Assembly: GCA_937995345.1 (NCBI GenBank)
Contig: CALKKS010000010.1
Span: 1-64,000, forward strand
Direction of reading: 5' to 3'
From: an uncultured Collinsella sp.
GTDB taxonomy: Bacteria; Actinomycetota; Coriobacteriia; Coriobacteriales; Coriobacteriaceae
DNA: 64,000 bases
Under the pieces are notes generated by a model. The model ran no database searches and was not told where the DNA came from. It saw only the letters and a program-made list of their open reading frames with translations. The translations under genes were made by a program, and so were the position numbers. Positions within the stretch are counted from its first letter, which is position 1, and the number at the start of each line of letters is the position of its first letter. Below are positions 17,522 through 24,154 of the stretch, in pieces.

Positions 17522-17570
17522 ATTATAACGTCTTATACGTTGCTTATATTGCTAATTAGTATAAAGACCG
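17522..17570. promoter_or_regulatory. Promoter/operator region of the PTS-SIS operon
   Basis: This AT-rich block holds ATTATAACGTCTTATACGTT and TTAGTATAAAG. TATAACGTCT at 17524-17533 is identical to 11501-11510 upstream of the second GntR gene, which suggests that regulator acts here. Confidence 0.55.
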
Positions 17571-17677
17571 TTTACCGGTGAAAATCGACCGTTGACGGGT
17601 TTAACGTACTTGAAACGTTGGGGTTGGTTAGCGAGCCTTGGCTGGATACGCCGCGATCCAGGCCTCGGCATTGGCCC

Positions 17678-18760
17678 CTATCGCACGAAGTACCAGGGGC
17701 TTTCCTGAACATTGGTCTGCAGCGTAATGCCCGTGCGCTCGGTAAACAGATCCATGTCCTGCGATTTTTCCGTCCACCACGCGTTGGGCTTAAAGGTCAT
17801 ACTCTCGACAATACGTTTGACGATGACGCTATTGCGCAGCTTGGAGAAGTCGGTGTTCATGATCAGGATGGACGAGAGCACCAACACGATGCCCAGGACC
17901 TTGATCGCGCCGGCGGGCTCGGCATAGATGCCGATGCCCAGCAGCACGGTAACCACCGTCTCGAACGACATCACGACCGGGACCTTCGACGTCTCGAGCC
18001 CCATGGACAGGCCCTGCATATACAGGATGTAGGCGACGGCCGTGGGAATCAGGCCAAAGCCCGCGAACAACAAGATAAGCTGTGGCGACATGGCAGCCGC
18101 CATATCGGGCCACGGGGCCGTGATGGCCGCCATAACCGCGCCGCCAAAGACGAAGCCCCAAAAGGTGACAGCCAGCGGGTGCACGGTTTTGGTCGCTATG
18201 CGGCTGAACACCGCTAGCAGCGCGCCGCACAGTCCGGCGATGACACCCGAGGTGACGCCCCAAACCGAGAAATGGAAACCCGACAGGTCGCCGTTCGTTA
18301 CCGCGAGCACACAGCCTAGGATGTTACAGGCGATGGCCACGAGCTTTACCGACGTGACGCACTCTTTATAGAGCATGCGGCCCAGGATGCAGCCAAAGAC
18401 CGGCGAGGTGTAGAGCAAAACCGACGCCGTGGACATGCCCACCTCGCGCATGCACTCGTAATAGCAGGTGTTGGCGGCGGCTAAACCGACGATACCGACA
18501 AGCGCGCAGGAAACAAGCTCTTTAGGACTTGCCTTGAACAGTGCCATGGGACCCGAGACTTTTCCCTCACGAGCACCTCCCTGGCAACCCATAAACGCCA
18601 AGACCGGAGCCATCAAGACGGCACCCGACAACAGGCGAAAGGCCGCCATGCTCTGAGACGAAACGCCCAAGGCCGATATTCCGTTAACAAAGATTCCGAT
18701 GGTTCCCCACATGAGGGCGGCGATCAGCACCAACGCATAGCCCATATTGCTTCTCTTCAA
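17678..18760 (-). CDS. EamA/DMT-superfamily transporter
   Basis: A 360-residue membrane protein of the drug/metabolite transporter type: two EamA repeats with ten hydrophobic segments, starting MGYALVLIAALMWGTIGIFV and including VLLYTSPVFGCILGRMLYKE and ILYMQGLSMGLETSKVPVVM. About 55 hydrophilic residues follow the last segment, longer than usual. A TTG start at 18760 is chosen because GGAGG lies five bases upstream; the ATG at 18745 and a longer ATG at 18796 have poorer sites. A TATAACG-type motif upstream links it to the PTS regulon, so it may export a by-product of sugar-amine breakdown. That role is inference. Confidence 0.82.
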   Translation of the reverse strand: MKRSNMGYALVLIAALMWGTIGIFVNGISALGVSSQSMAAFRLLSGAVLMAPVLAFMGCQGGAREGKVSGPMALFKASPKELVSCALVGIVGLAAANTCYYECMREVGMSTASVLLYTSPVFGCILGRMLYKECVTSVKLVAIACNILGCVLAVTNGDLSGFHFSVWGVTSGVIAGLCGALLAVFSRIATKTVHPLAVTFWGFVFGGAVMAAITAPWPDMAAAMSPQLILLFAGFGLIPTAVAYILYMQGLSMGLETSKVPVVMSFETVVTVLLGIGIYAEPAGAIKVLGIVLVLSSILIMNTDFSKLRNSVIVKRIVESMTFKPNAWWTEKSQDMDLFTERTGITLQTNVQESPWYFVR

Positions 18761-18797
18761 CGCAGCCTCCTTGGTTCTGTTTCCAATATGTTTCATG

Positions 18798-18820
18798 CTA
18801 CGTTATAGTCGTTATATACA
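18798..18820. promoter_or_regulatory. Candidate GntR operator before the EamA gene
   Basis: On the minus strand this reads TGTATATAACGACTATAACG. It contains TATAACGACT, one base different from the TATAACGTCT found before the PTS operon and before the second GntR gene. Confidence 0.45.
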
Positions 18821-18862
18821 TTTTTCAAGGCACAAATCGGCGGACGGGAAATCTCTTGAAAC

Positions 18863-18909
18863 AAGGAGTGTCGCAGGTGCCGGCAGAAAGGGAACGTCCC
18901 CAAGTGCCG
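18863..18909 (+). repeat. AAGGAGTGTC...TGCCGG dispersed repeat, copy 1
   Basis: A ~48-bp sequence beginning AAGGAGTGTC with TGCCGGCAG inside recurs at 61588-61636. It lies in the 259-base gap between the EamA start and the stop of the third SIS gene. Confidence 0.7.
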
Positions 18910-18916
18910 CTCTAGC

Positions 18917-18983
18917 AGTTGCGGTGAAATAGTTCTCAAACAGAGGCTTCACGCTCCCAAACAGGAACTATTCCACCGCAACT
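18917..18983. repeat. Inverted repeat, AGTTGCGGTGAAATAGTTC family, copy 1
   Basis: AGTTGCGGTGAAATAGTTC (18917-18935) and GAACTATTCCACCGCAACT (18965-18983) pair at 18 of 19 positions. A longer copy is at 45271-45337. It ends 37 bases from the SIS stop at 19020. Confidence 0.8.
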
Positions 18984-19019
18984 CATGAGGGGTATTGGGC
19001 TGTTAGGCCGCTCTATCCC

Positions 19020-20012
19020 TTAGTAATCCAGCTTCCACATGTAACGGCGCGTCATGTAATCCTTGTGGGTGACGGCGGAGAGCGCACGCATGTAGACGTT
19101 GTTGAGGATCGGGGCAAAGATCAGGTGGTTGAAGTATTCGCTCACGCTGTCCTTGATGTCGTTGAGGCCAAGCTCCTTGGCGTCGAGCTGGTAGACGCGC
19201 TCGCCGCCGTACTGGTTGACGAAACGAATGCCGCGCTCGTCGTTGCAGCGGCTGCGGCCGACGCTGATGAGCTGGAACAGCGAGGTGCGCTTGTCCAGGA
19301 TCTCGAAGGGACCATGGAAGAAGTCGCAGGCGTTGATGGTGCAGGAGTCGATCTGCAGCATCTCCTGAACGTTGCAGATGCTAAAGACGTAGGCGGCACC
19401 AAAGAGCGGACCCTGAGCCATCACGTTGATGCAGGGCTTGTCGGCGTTCTGCTCGGCCCACTTGGCAGCGAGCGGACGGGTGTACACGACAGCCTTGCGA
19501 TAGATGGGGTCGACCAAGTCGAAGGCGGCCATAGCGGTCTCGTACTCGGCATAGCCCTCGGTCTGCTGCGTGAGCTCCATGGCGATCATAGTCACGACGG
19601 CAGAGTTAGTGCGGCCCATGCAGGACTCGTCGATGGCAAGGCTGTCGTACTGGATCTTGTAGTCGCAGACCTCGGTGAGGCCGGACTCGTCAACATAGAT
19701 GGCGATGGTGCTGGCGCCGTGGCCCTTGGCGACCTGGGCGGCGACGATGGTCTCCTTGGTGCCGCGCATGGAAACGACGACGGCCAGGGTGTTCTCGTTG
19801 ACGTAGGCCGGGGTGGCGTGCACGAACTCGTTGCTGGTGTAGCTGGAGCTCACGACCTGCGTAGCCTCGTGCTCCATAAAGTACTGGGCAGGATAGTTGC
19901 CGCCGTTGGATCCGCCGGCGCCGATCCACACGACGCGCTTGATGCCGCCCTTGTCTGCCTTGTCAGCCAAAACCTGCGAAACGACGTCCTTGACCTGTTC
20001 CTGAGTAGTCAT
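19020..20012 (-). CDS. SIS-domain protein, FrlB-like (module 3)
   Basis: A 330-residue double-SIS protein related to the two others here: loop GAGGSNGGNYP (31-41), SMRGTKET (81-88), and the RRYMWKLDY tail. The active-site motif reads CDFFHGPFE (229-237), with Asp where the other two have Glu, so chemistry or substrate may differ. It is probably a deglycase or isomerase for a phosphorylated amino-sugar conjugate. It is divergent from its own GntR gene at 20218, with two near-identical operator-like sites between them. No uptake gene is adjacent. Confidence 0.78.
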   Translation of the reverse strand: MTTQEQVKDVVSQVLADKADKGGIKRVVWIGAGGSNGGNYPAQYFMEHEATQVVSSSYTSNEFVHATPAYVNENTLAVVVSMRGTKETIVAAQVAKGHGASTIAIYVDESGLTEVCDYKIQYDSLAIDESCMGRTNSAVVTMIAMELTQQTEGYAEYETAMAAFDLVDPIYRKAVVYTRPLAAKWAEQNADKPCINVMAQGPLFGAAYVFSICNVQEMLQIDSCTINACDFFHGPFEILDKRTSLFQLISVGRSRCNDERGIRFVNQYGGERVYQLDAKELGLNDIKDSVSEYFNHLIFAPILNNVYMRALSAVTHKDYMTRRYMWKLDY

Positions 20013-20050
20013 CGTGCATCAGCCTTTCTTCTCGTTTGATGCTCCTGATG

Positions 20051-20070
20051 GCATACAAGTTACATACATG
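20051..20070. promoter_or_regulatory. Operator-like site, third SIS promoter
   Basis: GCATACAAGTTACATACATG matches 20190-20209 at 18 of 20 positions. A related inverted site (AGTTGTATGCTATA) lies at 20089-20102. Confidence 0.55.
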
Positions 20071-20189
20071 TTTTGACGATGTCGACTAGTTGTATGCTAT
20101 ATTTGTCTTAGAAATTTTGCTGGTAAAGGTTTCGGCAATCCATTACCAGCGGTTTTGTTGTCATGTTGGATACATACTTGCTTCAGTAA

Positions 20190-20209
20190 GCATACAAGTT
20201 AGATACAGG
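20190..20209. promoter_or_regulatory. Operator-like site, third GntR promoter
   Basis: GCATACAAGTTAGATACAGG lies 8 bases before the GntR start. Together with the site at 20051 it suggests one regulator controlling both divergent genes. The gap also holds an 8-bp dyad GCTGGTAA...TTACCAGC (20119-20150). Confidence 0.55.
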
Positions 20210-20217
20210 TTGTTCGC

Positions 20218-20940
20218 ATGAGCACTTCGTCAAAAAAGAACTTGGCCCAATACGAGCGTCTGGCGGGTACGCTGCGTGACCGCATCGCCGCCGGCACCTA
20301 CGCGCGCGGAGACAAGCTGCCGTCCGAGATGGAGCTCATGGACGAATCGGGGCTGTCGCGCAGCACCGTGCGCCACGCGCTTAAGGTGTTAGTTGACGAG
20401 GGCCTGGTGCGCACCGAGCGCGGACGTGGCACCTTTGTGGCCGACACGCCCGCGCTCCACGAGAACAACCTGGTGTTTTCGAGCTATACGGCACAGGTCC
20501 AGGGTCAGGGCATGAAGCCCACCACGCGCACCGTGGACTCGGGCTTTGCCAAGGCGGCCGGCAGCATAGCCAAGTTCTTTGACGCTACCGTGGGCAGCAA
20601 GCTTGTCAAACTTGTCCGCCTGCGTTACCTGGACGATGCGCCACTGTGCCTGGAGACCACCTATTTGCCGCCAAGCTTTGGGTCGCTCATCGATCGCGAT
20701 ATCAACGGTTCGCTCTACGCCACGCTGCGCCAGGAATTCCATCGCGCGCCGGCCCAGGGCCACAAAACCTTTGAGGTGTGCTATGCCTCGCAAAACGAGG
20801 CGTTTTTGCTCAACGTTGAGCGCGGGCAGGCGCTAATCCTGATCACCGACTACGTTTACGACACCGACGGCCGCCCGCTCCATGTCTCCAAGCGCATTCA
20901 GCGCACCGACCGCGCCAAATACACCGAGCCCATCGGCTAG
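20218..20940 (+). CDS. GntR-family regulator, HutC/UTRA subfamily (module 3)
   Basis: A 240-residue GntR/UTRA protein: winged helix with YERLAGTLRDRIAAGTYARG, SGLSRSTVRHALKVLVDEGL and RTERGRGTFV, then a UTRA domain containing RLRYLDDAPLCLETTYLP. It is divergent from the third SIS gene and shares the operator-like repeats in the gap, so it most likely represses that gene and itself. Its sequence differs clearly from the other two GntR proteins in the window. Confidence 0.88.
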   Translation: MSTSSKKNLAQYERLAGTLRDRIAAGTYARGDKLPSEMELMDESGLSRSTVRHALKVLVDEGLVRTERGRGTFVADTPALHENNLVFSSYTAQVQGQGMKPTTRTVDSGFAKAAGSIAKFFDATVGSKLVKLVRLRYLDDAPLCLETTYLPPSFGSLIDRDINGSLYATLRQEFHRAPAQGHKTFEVCYASQNEAFLLNVERGQALILITDYVYDTDGRPLHVSKRIQRTDRAKYTEPIG

Positions 20941-21091
20941 CGCACCAAACGAGGCAAAATGTACCTAATAAACGTTCTACCTGCGGTTTTTATTAAATCT
21001 CAAGCCGGCATGGCGCAAATGCCAACATCGCCTAGCAACACGCGCCGCCCAAGCTCAACTGTTCCTGCCCAGAATATCCAGCACCGTAAAC

Positions 21092-21214
21092 CTAAGTGAG
21101 TAGACTTTTCGCGACCTGCCAAGCACACCCAAAACAGCCATCTCCGTGACCTGCGGTTTTACTAAAGCGAATAAGCTTTGTGCTTGCCCTGCGCCAAAAA
21201 GTCTACTCACTTAG
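21092..21214. repeat. 123-bp palindromic element, copy B
   Basis: The same element as 12708-12830: ends CTAAGTGAGTAGACTTTT and AAAAAGTCTACTCACTTAG. Inner arms read GCCAAGCACA and TGTGCTTGCC. Against copy A, the G-to-A change in one arm is matched by a C-to-T change in the other, keeping that pair. It lies between convergent genes. Confidence 0.88.
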
Positions 21215-21307
21215 CTCGCAAGGTGTCCCGAAGGGGCGATTCAGGTCAAAATAGTGTACGAACGCTACACTTCTTGCGGCGATTTGATACCGCAAGACTG
21301 CCAAAAA

Positions 21308-21351
21308 CCTGCCAAAAAGGGACAGGTTTATTTTGCTCGGTTTTATCTGGG
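21308..21351 (-). repeat. 45-bp dispersed repeat, copy 3
   Basis: CCTGCCAAAAAGGGACAGGT and onward, in the same orientation as copy 2 and inverted relative to copy 4. Copies 3 and 4 form a large inverted pair around the hairpin at 21400-21442. Confidence 0.8.
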
Positions 21352-21399
21352 ATTTTGCTACATCCGCAGGTTGGACCTATCAATCAAACAGCCCAACGC

Positions 21400-21442
21400 A
21401 AAGGCCGCCGCGAAAGAATTCACATCCTTCGCGGCGGCCTTT
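21400..21442. terminator. Bidirectional terminator-like hairpin
   Basis: AAAGGCCGCCGCGAA (21400-21414) and TTCGCGGCGGCCTTT (21428-21442) pair perfectly over 15 bp, with A-rich and T-rich flanks. It probably ends the minus-strand GNAT transcript, and possibly plus-strand transcripts from the GntR gene. Confidence 0.75.
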
Positions 21443-21450
21443 AACGTTTG

Positions 21451-21497
21451 CCCAGATAAAACCTGCCAAAATAAACCTGTCCCTAAATGGTAGGTTT
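21451..21497 (+). repeat. 45-bp dispersed repeat, copy 4
   Basis: GCCCAGATAAAACCTGCC and onward. This copy runs into the coding end of the GNAT gene and supplies its stop codon region (the terminal KPTI residues). Confidence 0.8.
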
Positions 21498-22085
21498 GAA
21501 TCCTTGGGTGACAAGTGCGGGGAACCAGGTTGGTTTGGGCTGGTTGGGGACGCGCTCGGCCAGGACCAGCTCCATCCAGCACATGTCGTACCAGCGGCCG
21601 AACTTTTGGGCGCAGCGATCGAAGGCGCCCACCAGGCGATACCCCATATGGGCATGGAAATCCTGGCTGTTGTGCGTCAGGTACTCGTCGTCCTTATCGT
21701 GCGGCACGGCGATGAGCGCGCACATGTTGGTGATGCCCATCGCGACCAAGCACTGCTTGAGCGCGTCGTGCAACCTGCGACCCAGTCCGCCGTGGCGCAC
21801 GTCGCGCGCCAGGTAGATTGACGTCTCGACCGACCAGTCGTAGGCCTCGCGGCTGTTAAGCGCGCTCACATAGGCATAGCCCACTGGGCGCCCGTCCAGC
21901 TCCATCACCAGGTACGGATAGCGCTTGAGCGTACACTCGATGCGCCCGGCGAACTCCTCAACGCTCGGCACCTCGTATTCGCAGGTAATCGCCGTCTGGC
22001 GCACATATGGCTCATAGATGGCAAGCAACGCCGGCGCATCATCGGGCGTCGCCAGGCGAATCGTCGGCTCGGACATCTCGGTCAT
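21483..22085 (-). CDS. GNAT N-acetyltransferase, phosphinothricin-acetyltransferase-like
   Basis: A 200-residue acetyltransferase: TIRLATPDDAPALLAIYEPY at the N-terminus, VGYAYVSALNSREAYDWSVE, and the acetyl-CoA site region RHGGLGRRLHDAL are typical of the PAT group, which acetylate small amines or amino-acid analogues. The substrate is unknown. The start at 22085 has AGAAGGG upstream; a longer in-frame start at 22109 does not. The last few codons fall inside a dispersed repeat, so the C-terminus may have been altered by that element. Confidence 0.87.
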   Translation of the reverse strand: MTEMSEPTIRLATPDDAPALLAIYEPYVRQTAITCEYEVPSVEEFAGRIECTLKRYPYLVMELDGRPVGYAYVSALNSREAYDWSVETSIYLARDVRHGGLGRRLHDALKQCLVAMGITNMCALIAVPHDKDDEYLTHNSQDFHAHMGYRLVGAFDRCAQKFGRWYDMCWMELVLAERVPNQPKPTWFPALVTQGFKPTI

Positions 22086-22110
22086 ACAACCCTTCTCCCT
22101 CAAAAGCAAA

Positions 22111-22145
22111 GGCCGCCCTGCGCCAAACCCAGGCGTAGGACGGCC
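22111..22145 (-). terminator. Terminator downstream of threonine aldolase
   Basis: GGCCGCCCTGCGCC (22111-22124) pairs imperfectly with GGCGTAGGACGGCC. On the minus strand it is followed by TTTGCTTTTG. It separates the aldolase from GNAT. Confidence 0.75.
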
Positions 22146-22162
22146 CTCGTCATTGCATCAAG

Positions 22163-23188
22163 CTACAGGACAGCCGCCAACGCGTCGATGTCCTCCTGCG
22201 TCGTGGCCCAGCTGGTGCAAAAGCGCACCACCGTGTGGGTCTCGTCGTACTTTTCCCAGTACTCAATCGAGGCATGCTCGCGAATGCGCGCCATGTCCTC
22301 GTTGGGCAGAATCACAAACTGCTGATTCGTCGACGTCTCCAAAAAGAACTGGTAACCGCGCTCGTGCAGTACGCGACGAAGCGCCTGAGCGGTCTCAATC
22401 GCCTGGCGACCAATCTCAAAATACAGGCCGTCGGTAAAGAGTGCCTCAAACTGCACGCCCGTCAGGCGACCCTTGGCCAGCAACGCACCGTGCTGCTTAA
22501 TGCGCGGAATGGGGTGAGCCGGAGCGTGCATGCCGCAGAACACCACGGCCTCGCCGCAAAGTGCGCCGCACTTGGTGCCACCGATGTAGAACACGTCGCA
22601 CAGCTGCGCCAGCTCGGGCAGGGTAATGTCGCACTCATCGGCCGCCAGCGCATAGGCCAGGCGGGCGCCATCCACAAACAGCGGAATCTCACGCTTCTGG
22701 CACACCGCATAAATCTCGGCCAGCTCGGCCTTGGAGTACAGCGTGCCGTACTCGGTCGACAGGCTCACGTACACGGCACCCGGGAACACCATGTGCTCGC
22801 AGCTCTCGTTTTCGTAGAACACCTGGATATAGTTTTCGAGATCATCGGCGTGCATCTTGCCCTCGTAGCCGGGGATGGTGAGCACCTTGTGGCCGCCAAA
22901 CTCGATGGCGCCTGCCTCGTGACAGGCAACGTGGCCGGTCTCGGCGGCAACCACGCCCTCGTACGGCGCGAGCAGCATGTCAATCACCGTCGCGTTGGTC
23001 TGCGTGCCGCCCACCAGCAAAAACACGTCGGCATCGGGGGCCTGACAGGCCTCGCGGATCAGCTGCTTGGCACGCTCGGTGTGCGCATCGGTACCGTAGC
23101 CGGGCTGCGGCTCCATATTGGTGTCGACGAGCGCCTGCAGCACCGCCGGATGTGCGCCGTGGGAATAGTCGTTGTTGAACGCGAGCAT
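22163..23188 (-). CDS. ltaE: Low-specificity L-threonine aldolase
   Basis: A 341-residue PLP enzyme of the beta-eliminating lyase/threonine aldolase family that cleaves L-(allo)threonine to glycine and acetaldehyde. It starts with the family-typical NDYSHGAHPAVLQAL and has the glycine-rich LLVGGTQTNATVIDML, VDGARLAYAL and the PLP-lysine context FYIGGTKCGALCGEAVVF. The length is normal. GAGAGG precedes the ATG. The PAP2 gene is 45 bases upstream on the same strand. Confidence 0.9.
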   Translation of the reverse strand: MLAFNNDYSHGAHPAVLQALVDTNMEPQPGYGTDAHTERAKQLIREACQAPDADVFLLVGGTQTNATVIDMLLAPYEGVVAAETGHVACHEAGAIEFGGHKVLTIPGYEGKMHADDLENYIQVFYENESCEHMVFPGAVYVSLSTEYGTLYSKAELAEIYAVCQKREIPLFVDGARLAYALAADECDITLPELAQLCDVFYIGGTKCGALCGEAVVFCGMHAPAHPIPRIKQHGALLAKGRLTGVQFEALFTDGLYFEIGRQAIETAQALRRVLHERGYQFFLETSTNQQFVILPNEDMARIREHASIEYWEKYDETHTVVRFCTSWATTQEDIDALAAVL

Positions 23189-23233
23189 GGCAATCCTCTC
23201 TTACCAGGTATCGGCCAGATGATTCAAACGGAG

Positions 23234-24097
23234 CTATTGTACGCCGTTGGGATAGGCAATGCGCGCGGTAAGGCACTCGAGTGCCAGTACCAGGGCAAAA
23301 CCGCAGCTCACGTCAGTCAAAAAGTGTGCACCGATCACGATACGGCCAAAGGCGACGAGCGCCGCGACGGCCGCCGCCACCCAAAAGACCACGCGACGAC
23401 GCGAAGGCTTTTCCGTAAAGGCCGCCGCGGGAAGCCCAGCGAGCATAAGGCCGATCGCCGCATGCGCGGTGTGCCCGCTCGCGAACGACTTAAAGCCGTC
23501 CTTGATTACGCCGGCCGCAATATAGCTCCACTTGTCGGGGTTGCCGATTACCCACCACGGCTGAAAATTGAGCCCCGGCGTGACCTCGATCACGCGCATG
23601 CGAGGGCGCGACCACAGCGGCTTGACAACCACGTTGAGGATGATGGCCTGGGCAACCCACACGACAAGCACCATCAGCGCCCAGCGCGTGAGATCGTCGG
23701 GGTCGGCGTCGCGCGTAAGGCGATAGGCGATGAGGTTGGCCGCGATGACCAATGCAAACGTCAGAACCAGCTGAAACGCAATAAGCTTGCCGCCGACGCG
23801 CAGCGATCCGATAATCTCGTAGCCGACCAGGCCCACGTTGATCAGAACGCCCAGCGCGGCGAGCCACTTGCTCGCCTTGGAATCGGGACGTGCCGAGCGC
23901 ACGAGCATAACGCCCGCGATGCTCGCCGTCAGCTCAAACGGCAGCTCGCCGGCGGCCTCGATAAAGCGGCCGTACATGCTGCCGATGTTGAACAGCGCGC
24001 TCGAGATTTGGTAATCGAAAAAGGTGCCCACGCCCAGACAAAGGCACAGGACAACCGCGATAATGGCGGCATCTTTCTTATAGATATACCCGAACAT
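23234..24097 (-). CDS. PAP2-family membrane phosphatase
   Basis: A 287-residue membrane protein with seven or so hydrophobic segments and the three PAP2 phosphatase motifs: KPLWSRPRMR, SFASGHTAHA and GRIVIGAHFLTD. The lipid-phosphate phosphatase His residues are present. Relatives dephosphorylate undecaprenyl pyrophosphate or phosphatidic acids; the substrate cannot be read here. GAAAGGA precedes the ATG. Mfd lies 57 bases upstream on the same strand. Confidence 0.88.
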   Translation of the reverse strand: MFGYIYKKDAAIIAVVLCLCLGVGTFFDYQISSALFNIGSMYGRFIEAAGELPFELTASIAGVMLVRSARPDSKASKWLAALGVLINVGLVGYEIIGSLRVGGKLIAFQLVLTFALVIAANLIAYRLTRDADPDDLTRWALMVLVVWVAQAIILNVVVKPLWSRPRMRVIEVTPGLNFQPWWVIGNPDKWSYIAAGVIKDGFKSFASGHTAHAAIGLMLAGLPAAAFTEKPSRRRVVFWVAAAVAALVAFGRIVIGAHFLTDVSCGFALVLALECLTARIAYPNGVQ

Positions 24098-24154
24098 GCT
24101 TTCCTTTCGATGGGGTCAGATTGCCCAAAAGAGGCATTTGCAGCGTCGACCCAA

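Noticed and set aside
21178..21493. Two short plus-strand frames between the third GntR gene and GNAT
   Set aside because: They lie inside the 123-bp palindrome and the 45-bp repeats and have no coding features.
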